Below, one piece after another: positions 9,354 through 18,838 of a DNA stretch of 64,000 nt. The number at the start of each line of letters is the position of its first letter. The first letter of the stretch is position 1. The notes below the pieces were generated by a model. The model had not been told where the DNA came from and ran no database searches. It saw nothing but the letters and a program-made list of their open reading frames with translations. Source of the DNA: Burkholderiales bacterium (GTDB lineage: Bacteria; Pseudomonadota; Gammaproteobacteria; Burkholderiales; JAEUOS01). The position numbers were made by a program, and so were the translations under genes. The DNA is taken from the NCBI GenBank assembly GCA_016790635.1, contig JAEUOR010000052.1, positions 60,311 through 124,310 on the forward strand. Direction: 5' to 3'.

Positions 9354-10583
9354 ATGCTCTATCAGCTGCACGAGTGGCAACGGCGACTCCTCGGTCCCGT
9401 CACACATTTTGCCCACGGCGCCGCATCGCTCTATTCGCACCCGGCCAGCCCGCTTGCCTACACCCCCTTTTCGCGCGAGATTTCTGCCGGCTACGAACTC
9501 CTGCACCGGCTTGGCAAGGACTACGAAAAGCCGGCTTTCGGCATCGACACGGTAGACATCGCCGGCAGGAACGTCGCCGTCACCGAGGAAGAGGTGGTCG
9601 TCAAGCCGTTTTGCACGCTCAAGCGCTTTCGCCGTGCCGGCGCCACGCGCGATCCCAAGGTGCTCCTGTGTGCGCCGCTGTCCGGTCATCATTCGACGCT
9701 CCTGCGCGACACGGTGCGCCAGTTCGTCGTGGCCCACGAGGTGTACATCACCGACTGGAAGGACGCCCGCATGGTGCCGATGAGCGAGGGCAGCTTCCAC
9801 CTCGACGACTACATCGCCTACCTGATGGAGTTCATCCGCCTGCTTGGTCCGGACGTGCACGTGGTATCGGTCTGCCAGCCGACCGTGCCCGCCCTGGTGG
9901 CGGTGTCGCTGCTGGCGGCGGAAAATGATCCGGCCAGCCCCCGCACCATGATCATGATGGGCGGCCCGATCGACACGCGCCGCAGCCCGACCGAGGTCAA
10001 CGCGCTGGCCCAGCGCAAGTCACACGCCTGGTTCCGCAACAACGTGATCTATCGCGTGCCGCAGAATTACCCGGGCTTCATGCGCCTGGTGTATCCGGGC
10101 TTCCTGCAGCACGCCGGCTTTGTTGCCATGAATCCGGATCGCCATCTCGACAGCCATTGGGCTTTCTACCAGCACCTGGTGGCCGGCGACGGCGAGTCGG
10201 CTGCCGCGCATCGCGCGTTCTATGACGAATACAACGCCGTCCTCGACATGGATGCCGACTACTACCTGGATACGATCCGGCTGGTGTTCCAGGAACACGC
10301 GCTGCCATGCGGCACATGGGTCACCGGTCCGACACTGGGCTCACGCAAGGTCGAGCCCGCGGCCATCAAACGCACTGCGCTCTTCACGATCGAAGGCGAA
10401 CTCGACGACATCTCGGGCAGCGGCCAGACTGAAGCCGCGCACGGCCTCTGCACGTCCATTCCGCGCACCCGCAAGCTGCACTTCACCGCCCCCAAGTGCG
10501 GCCACTACGGCATCTTTTCCGGCCGGCGCTGGCGCGAACTGATCTATCCGCGCATCGCCACCTTCATTCGCAAGCACGCCTGA
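9354..10583 (+). CDS. phaZ: Intracellular polyhydroxyalkanoate depolymerase
   Basis: A 409-residue protein of the intracellular PHB depolymerase type (PHB_depo_C), which mobilises native carbon-storage granules. There is no signal peptide, as expected for a granule-bound cytoplasmic enzyme. The lipase-box equivalent is SVCQPT with cysteine at about residue 174 as nucleophile, the hallmark of this group. Other conserved parts are PLSGHHSTLLRDTVRQF, YITDWKDARMVP, FTIEGELDDISGSGQT and CGHYGIFSGRRWR, which supplies the likely catalytic histidine. It is followed after 60 bases by a SET-domain gene on the same strand. No polymerase or phasin gene lies nearby. It implies that this organism stores PHA. 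Confidence 0.93.
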   Translation: MLYQLHEWQRRLLGPVTHFAHGAASLYSHPASPLAYTPFSREISAGYELLHRLGKDYEKPAFGIDTVDIAGRNVAVTEEEVVVKPFCTLKRFRRAGATRDPKVLLCAPLSGHHSTLLRDTVRQFVVAHEVYITDWKDARMVPMSEGSFHLDDYIAYLMEFIRLLGPDVHVVSVCQPTVPALVAVSLLAAENDPASPRTMIMMGGPIDTRRSPTEVNALAQRKSHAWFRNNVIYRVPQNYPGFMRLVYPGFLQHAGFVAMNPDRHLDSHWAFYQHLVAGDGESAAAHRAFYDEYNAVLDMDADYYLDTIRLVFQEHALPCGTWVTGPTLGSRKVEPAAIKRTALFTIEGELDDISGSGQTEAAHGLCTSIPRTRKLHFTAPKCGHYGIFSGRRWRELIYPRIATFIRKHA

Positions 10584-10643
10584 TTCCAGGGCCGGCGCCA
10601 CCGGCGGTCCCTCCCGCTGCGAGCCCGGCTGTTCCCATTCGCC

Positions 10644-11111
10644 ATGCCAAAAACTCTCGTCAAGGTCCGCAACTCCAAAATCCACGGGCGCGGCGTCTTC
10701 GCCGCCTGCGACATCCCCAAGGGCACCCGCATCATCGAGTATCGCGGCAAGCGCCTCTCCCACGCCGAGGCCGACGTCATCTATGGCGGCTCGGTCGAGT
10801 CCGGTCACACCTTCCTGTTCACGTTGAACGACCAGTACGTGATCGATGCGAATCAGCGCGGCAACGCGGCACGCTGGATCAACCACGGCTGTGCGCCGAA
10901 TTGCGAATCGGTCTGCGAGGAAGACGACAGCGGCCGCCCCGAGCGCGAGCGCGTTTTCATCGATGCGATCCGCGACATCAAGGCCGGCGACGAGCTCCTG
11001 TACAGCTACTTCATAACCCTGGAGCAGAAGCACACCAAGCGCCTGCAGCGCCTGTGGCAATGCCTGTGCGGCGCCAGGCGCTGCACAGGCACCATGCTGG
11101 AAATCAACTAG
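10644..11111 (+). CDS. SET-domain protein-lysine methyltransferase
   Basis: A 155-residue stand-alone SET domain, expected to transfer a methyl group from S-adenosylmethionine to a protein lysine. Seen: KIHGRGVFAACDIPKGTRII, YRGKRLSHAEAD, the core motif RWINHGCAPNCES (NHxCxPN), DIKAGDELLYSY, and a C-terminal CLCGARRC element that matches a post-SET zinc motif (CxCx4C) and pairs with the core cysteine. Small bacterial SET proteins of this shape occur in proteobacteria, and most have no known substrate. No histone-like gene is near. It may be cotranscribed with phaZ, from which it is separated by 60 bases. Confidence 0.88.
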   Translation: MPKTLVKVRNSKIHGRGVFAACDIPKGTRIIEYRGKRLSHAEADVIYGGSVESGHTFLFTLNDQYVIDANQRGNAARWINHGCAPNCESVCEEDDSGRPERERVFIDAIRDIKAGDELLYSYFITLEQKHTKRLQRLWQCLCGARRCTGTMLEIN

Positions 11112-11144
11112 CAGAGCGGCCCTGTCCGGCCGCGGCTCGGTCGC

Positions 11145-12125
11145 CTATCGGACACTGCCGGCGCGCGGCACGAAGCGCTCGGCCAGCACGCCCGCCATGC
11201 TGGCGCCAAAACGCTTGGCCAGCCGCTCGGCGACATTTTCCTTCTCGGTGTAGTCGATCACCAGTTCCGCCTTGATCACGTCGCGCGCGACCGAATCGAC
11301 CGTGCCGTAGCCATCCGCCAGTCCCAGTTCGATGCTTTTGGCACCGGTCCACAAGAGGCCGCTGAAGACGTCAGGGTTCTCCTTCAGGCGCTTGCCGCGC
11401 CCTTTCTTGACCACGTCGATGAACTGCTGATGGATTTCGCCCAGCATGCCCTGGGTGAATTCGCGCTGCTTGTCATTGATCGGCGCAAACGGATCCATGA
11501 AGGCCTTGTTCTCGCCCGCCGTGTAGACGCGCCGCTCCACCCCCAGCTTCTCCATGGTGCCCGTGAAGCCGAAGCCATCCATGAGCACGCCGATCGAGCC
11601 GATCAGCGAGGCCTTGTCGACGAAGATGCGATCCGCCGACGCGGCAATGTAGTAGCCGCCCGACGCGCACAGGTCCTCGACGACCACATGCAAGGGCTTT
11701 TCCGGGTGCTTGGCGCGCAGACGCTTGATCTCGTCGTACACGATGCCCGACTGAACCGGACTGCCGCCGGGGCTGTTGATGCGCAGGATCACACCGGCGG
11801 AATGGGGATCCTTGAAGGCATTGGCCAGCGCGGAAGTGATGCTGTCGGCGCTATTGCTGCCGCCCGCCTCGATGACGCCGCGCACCTCGACCAACGCACT
11901 GTGCTGCTGGGTATGCGCAGCCTTGCGCCCGGGAATCGGCAGATCAAACAGCGCAACCAGAAAGATGGTCAGGTAGGCAAAAGTGAGTACCTTGAAAAAA
12001 ATGCCCCAGCGCCGTGCGGTGCGCTTTTCCTTGAGCGAGGCGAAAGCCAGCTCCTCGAGCGCCTGGCGCTCCCAGCCGGACTCGGCGCGCGGCGTGCGCG
12101 CGGGATCGGGATTCTCGGATTGCAT
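11145..12125 (-). CDS. sppA: S49 family signal peptide peptidase
   Basis: A 326-residue membrane serine protease that degrades cleaved signal peptides or membrane proteins. One transmembrane segment (FFKVLTFAYLTIFLVALF, about residues 42-60) anchors it, with the protease domain presumably outside. The nucleophile is in DLCASGGYYIAASAD and a candidate catalytic lysine is in AGENKAFMDPF. It is the single-domain size typical of short SppA/SohB-like enzymes. ATG 12125 (MQSENPDP) avoids overlap with the Rieske gene, whose stop lies 8 bases upstream in transcription. It is the last gene of the rluC-HAD-Rieske-S49 set. Confidence 0.9.
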   Translation of the reverse strand: MQSENPDPARTPRAESGWERQALEELAFASLKEKRTARRWGIFFKVLTFAYLTIFLVALFDLPIPGRKAAHTQQHSALVEVRGVIEAGGSNSADSITSALANAFKDPHSAGVILRINSPGGSPVQSGIVYDEIKRLRAKHPEKPLHVVVEDLCASGGYYIAASADRIFVDKASLIGSIGVLMDGFGFTGTMEKLGVERRVYTAGENKAFMDPFAPINDKQREFTQGMLGEIHQQFIDVVKKGRGKRLKENPDVFSGLLWTGAKSIELGLADGYGTVDSVARDVIKAELVIDYTEKENVAERLAKRFGASMAGVLAERFVPRAGSVR

Positions 12126-12132
12126 GTCGTGA

Positions 12133-12477
12133 TCAGTCTTCCAGATAAATGCCACCGTCGCGCTCTGTCACCGCGACCTTGATCAGGCCCTGCCCGCGGC
12201 AGGGCCCGCCGGCACAGCGGCCGGTCGCCGCGTCGTAGGTCGCGCCATGGGTGGCGCACATCAAGTATAGGCCGTCGGCATCGAAAAAATTCCCCGGCTG
12301 CCAGTCGAGTTCGACCGGCACGTGGGCGCACCGGTTCAGGTAGGCATGCGCCGTGCCGTCGAAACGAACCACGAAGGCGCTCTCCGGGCCGCGCGCGCCC
12401 TCGCGCTCGAAGCGCACGCCCGCGCCGCCTTCGGCGAGGGCGGCGCTGGCGCAGATCAGCCGTGCCTTTCCAGCCAT
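12133..12477 (-). CDS. Rieske [2Fe-2S] ferredoxin-like protein
   Basis: A 114-residue single Rieske domain. The cluster ligands are C50 and H52 (RCAHVPVELDW) and C74 and H77 (CATHGATYD), which is the full CxH...CxxH set. There is no signal peptide or membrane segment, so it is a soluble electron carrier or a stand-alone ferredoxin subunit. No oxygenase partner is nearby; the gene instead sits in a housekeeping group with HAD phosphatase, S49 peptidase and rluC. Its 5' end overlaps the HAD gene by 22 bases, so translation is probably coupled. Confidence 0.92.
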   Translation of the reverse strand: MAGKARLICASAALAEGGAGVRFEREGARGPESAFVVRFDGTAHAYLNRCAHVPVELDWQPGNFFDADGLYLMCATHGATYDAATGRCAGGPCRGQGLIKVAVTERDGGIYLED

Positions 12478-13118
12478 CGCGCAAGTTCCGCCACGCTGTC
12501 GACCACGCCACGCGGATTCAGTGCGACCAGTTGCTCGCGCGGGTGCGCCCCGTAAGTGACAGAGAGCGCATGCGCTCCTGCGTTGTGCGCCATCTGCGAG
12601 TCGTGCGTCGTGTCGCCGATCATGAGGGTACGCAGCGGGTCGGAGTCGAACCGCTCCATGATGTCGATCAGCATCTGCGGATGCGGCTTGGAATGCGTCT
12701 CGTCGGCACAGCGCGTCCAGTCGAAGGACTGCGCCAGCCCGCCGCGCGCAAGCACCCGGTCGAGGCCGGCGCGCGACTTGCCGGTCGCGACCGCCAGGCG
12801 ATAGTCGCGCGCGCGCAGTTCGGCGAGCAGCTCGCCGATCCCGGCAAACAGGACCAGGTCGTTCTCGTGCGAACGCCAGTGCGCGACATAGCGCTCGACC
12901 AGGCGCGGGTACTGTGCGTGCGGCAGGTCCGGCACCGCGATGGCGAGCGCGTCGGCGAGCCCGAGCCCGATGACGTGGCTGGCGATCGAGTCGGCCGGCA
13001 CCGGCAGTCCCAGGTCGCGCGCGGCTTCCTGGATCGAGCGCACGATGAGGGCCGTGGAATCCATCACCGTGCCGTCCCAGTCGAAAACCAGAACGTCGTA
13101 GGCGCGTGTGCTTTTCAT
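12456..13118 (-). CDS. HAD-superfamily phosphatase (phosphoglycolate phosphatase-like)
   Basis: A 220-residue HAD subfamily IA hydrolase. Motif I is VFDWDGTVMDS with two aspartates, motif II is in AVATGKSRAGLD, and motif IV is MIGDTTHDSQMAHNAGAHAL. The cap between motifs I and II is alpha-helical, as in Gph/PgmB. The neighbouring rluC suggests the usual rluC-linked gene sometimes annotated as phosphoglycolate phosphatase, but the substrate cannot be assigned. The Rieske gene overlaps its end by 22 bases. Confidence 0.9.
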   Translation of the reverse strand: MKSTRAYDVLVFDWDGTVMDSTALIVRSIQEAARDLGLPVPADSIASHVIGLGLADALAIAVPDLPHAQYPRLVERYVAHWRSHENDLVLFAGIGELLAELRARDYRLAVATGKSRAGLDRVLARGGLAQSFDWTRCADETHSKPHPQMLIDIMERFDSDPLRTLMIGDTTHDSQMAHNAGAHALSVTYGAHPREQLVALNPRGVVDSVAELARWLERHG

Positions 13119-13160
13119 GCGGCCCGATTGTAGGCGGTCACCGCCGTCGGCGCGACGACT

Positions 13161-14126
13161 TCAGGCGGCGCCCGCTGCCAGCCGCGTGACGCAAGCCACC
13201 GGCAGAGGAGCTTCGATGCGTATGCGCCGACCCGAAACCGGGTGCACGAACGAGAGTTTTTTCGCATGCAGGAACATGCGCGAGAAGCCGCGCGACTTCT
13301 CGCGCCGGTTGAGCGCGACATCGCCATACTTGTCGTCGCCCAGGATCGGGTGCCCGCTGGCGGACAGGTGCACGCGGATCTGGTGCGTGCGCCCGGTCTT
13401 GAGTTGCACCTCGAGCAGGGTCGCATCGGCGTGCCGCGACAGGACGCTGACCACGCTGTGGGCCTCGCGCGCCTCGTCGTCAATGGCCTCGTCCGCGGCT
13501 CGTACGCGCTTTTCCCCCGAGGCCAGCACGCGCGCCGCCAGCGGAATGCGGATATGGTGCTTGGCCGCATGCGGCCACTCGCCGCGCACCAGCGCAACAT
13601 AGCGCTTGTCGACCTCGCCGTCACGCAAGAGCGCATGCATGCCGACCAGCACCGCGCGCGAGGTGGCCAGGAGCAACGTTCCCGAAGTGTCGCGGTCGAG
13701 CCGGTGCACCAGTTCCAGAAAGCCGTCGCCGCGCAGAGCGCGCAATGCTTCGATGACACCGAACGACAGGCCGCTGCCGCCATGCACGGCAATGCCGGCA
13801 GGCTTGTCGACGGCCAGCAGGCCATCGGCCTCGAATATCACCGGCAGGGCCGCGCCGGCCCGCGCCGCAGGACTCGTCGGGCCGGCCTTCGGCGCGGCGG
13901 GCATCAGCGCCATGGGCGGCAGGCGCACCACATCGCCGGCCGCCAGGCGCGTATCGGCACGCGCACGCCCCTTGTTGACACGCACCTCGCCGGACCGGAC
14001 GATACGGTAGACGTGGCTCTTGGGCACACCTTTCAGGGTGCGCATGAGGAAATTGTCCAGTCGTTGTCCGGCCGAGTCGGCGTCGATTTCCAGGTTCTTG
14101 GCAGCCGTCTTGGCTAAATCTTTCAT
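13161..14126 (-). CDS. rluC: 23S rRNA pseudouridine synthase, RluC type
   Basis: A 321-residue RluA-family enzyme that makes pseudouridines in 23S rRNA. An N-terminal S4 RNA-binding domain (QRLDNFLMRTLKGVPKSHVY, RSGEVRVNKGRA) is followed by the catalytic domain with HRLDRDTSGTLLLATS, where the aspartate is catalytic, and QLKTGRTHQIRVHLS. ATG 14126 gives the standard RluC length. The gene is divergent from rne, as in many gammaproteobacteria and betaproteobacteria. Its first codons overlap the rne promoter, so transcription from the two genes could interfere. Confidence 0.94.
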   Translation of the reverse strand: MKDLAKTAAKNLEIDADSAGQRLDNFLMRTLKGVPKSHVYRIVRSGEVRVNKGRARADTRLAAGDVVRLPPMALMPAAPKAGPTSPAARAGAALPVIFEADGLLAVDKPAGIAVHGGSGLSFGVIEALRALRGDGFLELVHRLDRDTSGTLLLATSRAVLVGMHALLRDGEVDKRYVALVRGEWPHAAKHHIRIPLAARVLASGEKRVRAADEAIDDEAREAHSVVSVLSRHADATLLEVQLKTGRTHQIRVHLSASGHPILGDDKYGDVALNRREKSRGFSRMFLHAKKLSFVHPVSGRRIRIEAPLPVACVTRLAAGAA

Positions 14127-14139
14127 TCGTATATATAAT
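14110..14139 (+). promoter_or_regulatory. Sigma70-type promoter for rne
   Basis: A -35 TTGGCT at 14110-14115 and a perfect -10 TATAAT at 14134-14139 are separated by 18 bases, inside a short AT-rich island in otherwise GC-rich DNA. It reads toward rne and predicts a start near 14146. It lies over the first codons of rluC. I saw no equally good promoter for rluC on the other strand, although the AT-rich block could serve both. Confidence 0.65.
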
Positions 14140-14145
14140 TTGTAT

Positions 14146-14515
14146 TGGCCAATAGATGTTTGGGCCACGGTCGAAGGATTGCCTTGGCAGGAACGAAAAA
14201 CAATTTTCCTGCAGGCAGCAGACGACCAAAAGGGCTGATCGCTCGCCCCGGCAGCAAGGAGCGATGGTAAATGCAAACGAATTCGCGCGTCTTTTCGATG
14301 CGATGCCGCGGGCAGCGGGACTTTTCCCCAGGGCCTTGAGCGGTTTCGCGGCGGGTGATCCTTGACTCCCATTGTCTGTCTGGCTGTTGTTCTCGTCGTC
14401 GCGCTCGTCGCGGCGGCAAGACTGCGTCCGCCTGCACCCTTCGCGGGTGCGTCCGGTCGCCTGCCCGACACAGGGCTGATGGCACCGGCCGGCGCGCGCC
14501 CGCCAGGAGCTTTGA
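14146..14515 (+). promoter_or_regulatory. Long rne 5' leader (about 370 nt)
   Basis: Between the predicted rne transcript start and the rne ATG there is no gene I can support; short open frames here lack coding character. The size is close to the known leader of Escherichia coli rne (about 360 nt), which RNase E itself cuts to regulate its own mRNA. The leader has an AT-rich first third (14120-14240, with AAAAACAATTTTCC) suitable for RNase E cleavage, and GC-rich stems afterwards. Autoregulation here is inference by analogy. Confidence 0.5.
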
Positions 14516-17356
14516 ATGAAACGCATGTTGTTCAACGCGACGCACGCCGAGGAGCTGCGCGTCGCCATCGTGGATGGCCAGAAACTCATCGATCTGGACA
14601 TCGAAATCGCTGGCCAGGAGCAGCGTAAAAGCAATATCTACAAGGGTGTCATCACCCGCATCGAGCCTTCGCTCGAAGCCTGCTTTGTAGACTACGGCGT
14701 CGACCGCCACGGCTTTCTCCCCTTCAAGGAGATCTCGCGCAGCTATTTCCGCGAAGGTGTCTCGGCGCGCGACGCCACCATCAAGGAAGCCCTGCGCGAA
14801 GGGCAGGAACTGCTGGTGCAGGTTGAAAAGGACGAGCGCGGCAACAAGGGCGCGGCGCTCACGACCTTCATCTCTCTGGCCGGCCGCTATCTGGTGCTGA
14901 TGCCCAACAATCCGCGCGGCGGCGGCGTGTCGCGGCGCGTCGAGGGCGACGACCGCCAGGAATTGAAGGAAGTCATGGATCAGTTGCGTCATCCCGACGG
15001 GATGAGCCTGATCGCCCGCACCGCGGGCATCGGCCGCGAGGCTCCGGAGCTGCAGTGGGACCTCGACTACCTGCTCAAGCTGTGGGACGCGATCAAGTCC
15101 GCATCCGACGCACTCAAGGGCGCCAACCTGATTTACCTCGAGTCGAGCCTGGTCATACGCGCCATTCGCGACTACTTCTCGCCGGACATCGGCGAGATCC
15201 TTATCGACACCGACGACATCTACGACCAGGCCAAGACTTTCATGTCCCTGGTCATGCCCGACACCGAGGGCCGCGTCAAGCGCTACAAGGACGACGTACC
15301 GCTCTTTTCGCGCTTCCAGATCGAGCACCAGATCGAATCGGCCTACTCGCGCACCGTCCAGCTTCCGTCGGGCGGCGCGATCGTCATCGACCATACCGAG
15401 GCGCTGGTCGCCATCGACGTCAACTCGGCGCGCGCCACGCGCGGCGGTGACATCGAGGAGACCGCATTCCGCACCAACCTGGAGGCGGCCGAAGAGGCCG
15501 CACGACAGCTGCGCCTGCGCGACATGGGCGGGCTCATCGTGATCGACTTCATCGACATGGAATCGGCCCGCAACCAGCGCGACGTCGAGCAGAGGCTCAA
15601 GGACGCGATGCGGCCGGACCGGGCGCGCGTGCAGATGGGCAAGATCTCGCGTTTCGGACTGATGGAGCTGTCGCGCCAGCGCCTGCGACCGGCCCTGGCC
15701 GAGGCCAGCCACACCGTCTGCCCGCGCTGCAACGGCACCGGCCACATCCGCGATACCGAATCGTCGGCACTGCATATCCTGCGCATGATCCAGGAAGAGG
15801 CCATGAAGGACAGCACCGCCACCGTGCGTGCGCAGGTGCCGGTCGATGTCGCGACCTTCCTCCTGAATGAAAAGCGCCTGGAGATCAACCGCATCGAGGT
15901 GCGCAACCGCGTCAACGTGCTCCTGATCCCCAACCTGCACCTGCAGACACCGCATCACAAGATCGAGCGCCTCAAGTTCGACGACGCCGCCGCCGACAGC
16001 GGCAAGCCGAGCTTCAAGCAGGCCGACGAGCCGGCGGCCGAAAACCTGCGGCGCAAGGAACCCGGAGCTGCCGTGCGCAAGGCGGAGCCTGCTGTCAAGG
16101 GCATCGTTCCCGATGCGCGGCCCGTGCAAAGCGCCCCGGCTGCGACATCCGCGGTACCGGCGCCGGCCGCAGCCGCTGAACCCGTCCCGGCGAGCGCGGC
16201 ACCTGCCCCGACTGCCGAATCGGCCGGATTCTTCAGTCGGATCGTCGGCTGGTTCCGACCGCGCGAAGAGTCCCTTCCGGTTGCGGCAGCGCAAGCGGCT
16301 GTCGCAGCGAGCGAAACACCTGCGACCGCGTCCGCAAGCGAGGCGCGCGCGCCGCGCGGCGAGCGTGGTGATCGCGGCGGACGAGGCCGGCGCGGGGAGC
16401 GCGGCGAGCGCGCGGATCGGGGAGATCGCAACGGCCGCGATCGTGGCAATCGCGGCGACCGCCCGGAACGGGGGGACCGCCCGGAGCGCAGTGACCGCCA
16501 GGAGCGCGCCGAGCGCCCGGGACGGCAGGACCGTCCGCTGGAAGCCGGAACGCCCGACGCGGATGCACCCCGCCCCCTGGTTGGCGAGGCTGGTGTCGAG
16601 GGCGAGCGCGCGGAGCGCGGCGAGCGCCCGGATCGTGGAGAACGTGGCGAGCGTGGAGAACGCGGTGGCCGCGGGCGGCGCGGCGGACGTGGTCCGCGCG
16701 TCAACGGCGACGCGCGCGGCGTCGAGGCCGATGATGCGCAGGCGCGGTCCCTGGCGCCTTCACCCGACGCGGCGGAACCCCAGGCACAGACCGATGCCCC
16801 TGCCAGTGGCTTCGCTGCCGGAGGCGATGGCCCGGATGGCGAGCGCGGCGATGGTGCCGGTCGGCGCCGTCGCGGTCGACGCGGCGGCAGGGACCGGGGT
16901 GGCCCGCGTGACGGCATCAATGGCGCGACCGGCGACGATCAGCAGTCACTGCCGCTGACCGAGGCACGGGATGCCGCACCTGCGGCAAGCGCGCAGGAAG
17001 CGCCCCCGGCGACGCCGGTCGCGGCACCGGAAGTCGCAGCCCCGCCCGCCGTTGCATCGCCTGTGCTCCCCGCGCCCGCGCCGGCAGCGCAACACCCAAG
17101 CGTAGCCGCTCCGACACAGTCCATAGGCACGCAGCCGATCGTGCTGTCGAAGACCGCGGCTGAACTCGAGGCCGAGCGCCGTGCCATGCTCGAAGCCGCC
17201 GGCCTGGCGCTGATCGAGACCGACGCCGCGAAGTGGCGTGCCGCCTACGACCGCGCGGCCAGCATCGTCGAGACGCCGCCCCCGCCGCGCGTGATCCGGC
17301 CGCGTCCGCCTGTCGACGATGGTCCGCTGGTGCAGGTCGAAACGCGCCGTCATTAG
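14516..17356 (+). CDS. rne: Ribonuclease E
   Basis: A 946-residue endoribonuclease and degradosome scaffold. The N-terminal catalytic half has the S1 domain ([20 protein letters not shown]), DNase I-like residues in [14 protein letters not shown] and [13 protein letters not shown] (the magnesium aspartates), and the Zn-link CPRCNGTGH. From about residue 500 the protein becomes disordered: alternating Ala/Pro-rich segments and an arginine-rich block of RGER/DRPER repeats (about 610-735, bases 16350-16720), then a second arginine-glycine patch ([15 protein letters not shown]). This tail would bind RNA and partners. It is shorter than the 1061-residue E. coli enzyme. The start ATG 14516 follows CAGGAG. 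Confidence 0.96.
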   Translation: MKRMLFNATHAEELRVAIVDGQKLIDLDIEIAGQEQRKSNIYKGVITRIEPSLEACFVDYGVDRHGFLPFKEISRSYFREGVSARDATIKEALREGQELLVQVEKDERGNKGAALTTFISLAGRYLVLMPNNPRGGGVSRRVEGDDRQELKEVMDQLRHPDGMSLIARTAGIGREAPELQWDLDYLLKLWDAIKSASDALKGANLIYLESSLVIRAIRDYFSPDIGEILIDTDDIYDQAKTFMSLVMPDTEGRVKRYKDDVPLFSRFQIEHQIESAYSRTVQLPSGGAIVIDHTEALVAIDVNSARATRGGDIEETAFRTNLEAAEEAARQLRLRDMGGLIVIDFIDMESARNQRDVEQRLKDAMRPDRARVQMGKISRFGLMELSRQRLRPALAEASHTVCPRCNGTGHIRDTESSALHILRMIQEEAMKDSTATVRAQVPVDVATFLLNEKRLEINRIEVRNRVNVLLIPNLHLQTPHHKIERLKFDDAAADSGKPSFKQADEPAAENLRRKEPGAAVRKAEPAVKGIVPDARPVQSAPAATSAVPAPAAAAEPVPASAAPAPTAESAGFFSRIVGWFRPREESLPVAAAQAAVAASETPATASASEARAPRGERGDRGGRGRRGERGERADRGDRNGRDRGNRGDRPERGDRPERSDRQERAERPGRQDRPLEAGTPDADAPRPLVGEAGVEGERAERGERPDRGERGERGERGGRGRRGGRGPRVNGDARGVEADDAQARSLAPSPDAAEPQAQTDAPASGFAAGGDGPDGERGDGAGRRRRGRRGGRDRGGPRDGINGATGDDQQSLPLTEARDAAPAASAQEAPPATPVAAPEVAAPPAVASPVLPAPAPAAQHPSVAAPTQSIGTQPIVLSKTAAELEAERRAMLEAAGLALIETDAAKWRAAYDRAASIVETPPPPRVIRPRPPVDDGPLVQVETRRH

Positions 17357-17396
17357 GCGCGCCTTCGATGCCGCGCCGCGCCGCGCTTAAAGCCCC

Positions 17397-17876
17397 TCAG
17401 GCGCGCGGCGCGGCGAGCAGGTCCTCGAGCAGGCCTGCGCAGGCGTCCTCGATATAGTCCAGCACCAATTCGAACCCGTTGGGACCGCCGTAATACGGGT
17501 CCGGCACGACGTCGACGGCATGGCGTCGCGCGTGACGCATCAGCAGGCCCAGCCTGTCCTGCGCAGCCGGTGGGCAGCGCGCGACCAGTTCGTCCAGGTT
17601 GTCGCGGTCCATCGCCAGGATCCTGTCGAAGGCCGTGAAGTCGTGCGTGCGCACGCGCCGCCCGCGCTGGCGCGACAGGTCATAGCCGCGCCGGGCGGCG
17701 TGCGCCTGCGCACGCGCATCGGGCGCGGCGCCGATGTGATGGCCGCTGGTACCCGCGGAGGCGACCTCGATGCGGTCGCCCAGGCCGCGTTCGGCCACCA
17801 TGCGACGCAACACACCTTCGGCCGTCGGCGAACGGCAGATGTTGCCCATGCAGACGAAAAGCACGCGCGTCTTCAC
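17397..17876 (-). CDS. Low-molecular-weight protein tyrosine phosphatase
   Basis: A 159-residue LMW-PTP. The catalytic loop VCMGNICRSPTAEG (Cx5R-S) is at the N-terminus, and the general acid is in VPDPYYGG near the C-terminus. Such enzymes dephosphorylate tyrosine kinases of exopolysaccharide export or act as arsenate reductases; no kinase gene is nearby, so the target is open. The start is GTG 17876, which overlaps the stop of the upstream hydrolase in a GTGA junction, indicating coupled translation. The family motif begins 8 residues from this start, as expected. Confidence 0.92.
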   Translation of the reverse strand: MKTRVLFVCMGNICRSPTAEGVLRRMVAERGLGDRIEVASAGTSGHHIGAAPDARAQAHAARRGYDLSRQRGRRVRTHDFTAFDRILAMDRDNLDELVARCPPAAQDRLGLLMRHARRHAVDVVPDPYYGGPNGFELVLDYIEDACAGLLEDLLAAPRA

Positions 17877-18688
17877 GCCGTACCCTCCGCCGCATCCAGG
17901 GCGGCGCAAAGCGCGCGATTGAACCCCTCGCCATCTTCGACATAGCACGCGTGCGCGACACCGGGCAGGGTCACGAACGGGCAACTACAGTCGGCCGCCA
18001 CCTCGGCGCACCCTGCCGGCGGAGTGACGCGATCGAACTCCCCGCACAGCACCGCCAGCGGTCGCGGAGCGCCTCTCAGGTGCGTGGCCAGGTCATCGTG
18101 TGCCAGCATGTAGGCTGCCTGCGCGTAGCCGCCGGCGGTGGCGCGCGCCATCACCGCGGCCACGCGCGCCACAGTCGCCTGCGGCGCGCCCGGCGCGCAC
18201 AATCCGGCCGATCTCTCGCGCGCAAGTCCCTCGATGCCAAGGCGTTCGACCAGTTCGATACGCTCCCGGTACTTGGCTGAGCGCACTTCCGGCGCGGCCT
18301 TGCCATAGCCGCGCGCCGGGCTGGCCAGCAGCAGCCCGCGGGCGTGCGCGTCCGCGCGCGCCGCCCACGCGGCGGCGACGATGGCTCCCAGCGAATGGCC
18401 GACGACGACGGGCTCGGAGACACCGAGGGCCGCCAGCCACGCGTGAACCACGGCGGCATAGTCGGAGGCCAGCGGCTCCTGCCGCGCCAGCGGAGAAGAA
18501 CCGCCATAGCCGGGGGCGTCCCAGGCCAGGACGCGAAAGCGGCGGGAAAGCTGATCGAGTTGCGCCTGCCACGAGGCGGACCCCGAACCGATGCCATGCA
18601 GCAGGACCAGCGGTGGCCCTGTACCGGCCTCGCGCCAGGCGACGATGCCGTCGCCGATGGCGCGTTCTTGCAAGGGGTGATCAGGCAT
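17873..18688 (-). CDS. Alpha/beta-hydrolase
   Basis: A 271-residue alpha/beta-fold hydrolase with no signal peptide. The oxyanion region is LLHGIGSGSASW, the nucleophile elbow is VVGHSLGAIVAAAW, the acid is probably in LCGEFDRVTPP, and the histidine is in PGVAHACYVEDG. The substrate is unknown; similar proteins hydrolyse esters, lactones or meta-cleavage products. It overlaps the downstream phosphatase gene by 4 bases (GTGA). The 150 bases upstream, to 18838, show no feature I recognise. Confidence 0.85.
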   Translation of the reverse strand: MPDHPLQERAIGDGIVAWREAGTGPPLVLLHGIGSGSASWQAQLDQLSRRFRVLAWDAPGYGGSSPLARQEPLASDYAAVVHAWLAALGVSEPVVVGHSLGAIVAAAWAARADAHARGLLLASPARGYGKAAPEVRSAKYRERIELVERLGIEGLARERSAGLCAPGAPQATVARVAAVMARATAGGYAQAAYMLAHDDLATHLRGAPRPLAVLCGEFDRVTPPAGCAEVAADCSCPFVTLPGVAHACYVEDGEGFNRALCAALDAAEGTA

Positions 18689-18838
18689 GGGGCTCGCCGC
18701 GAAGTGCCGTGTTGCGGGGATGGGCAGCCGTTGAGTATAGCGGCGCGGTCAGCATCGGCCTGCGCAGCGTACACGGACGTCGCGATGCCCTCGAGGGGCA
18801 GTCCCGCCGGTGACCAGCGCCGGCGTCCGGACGGGAAC

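Noticed and set aside
14123..16294. A long minus-strand frame opposite rne
   Set aside because: Composition is antisense-like and rne is complete on the plus strand.
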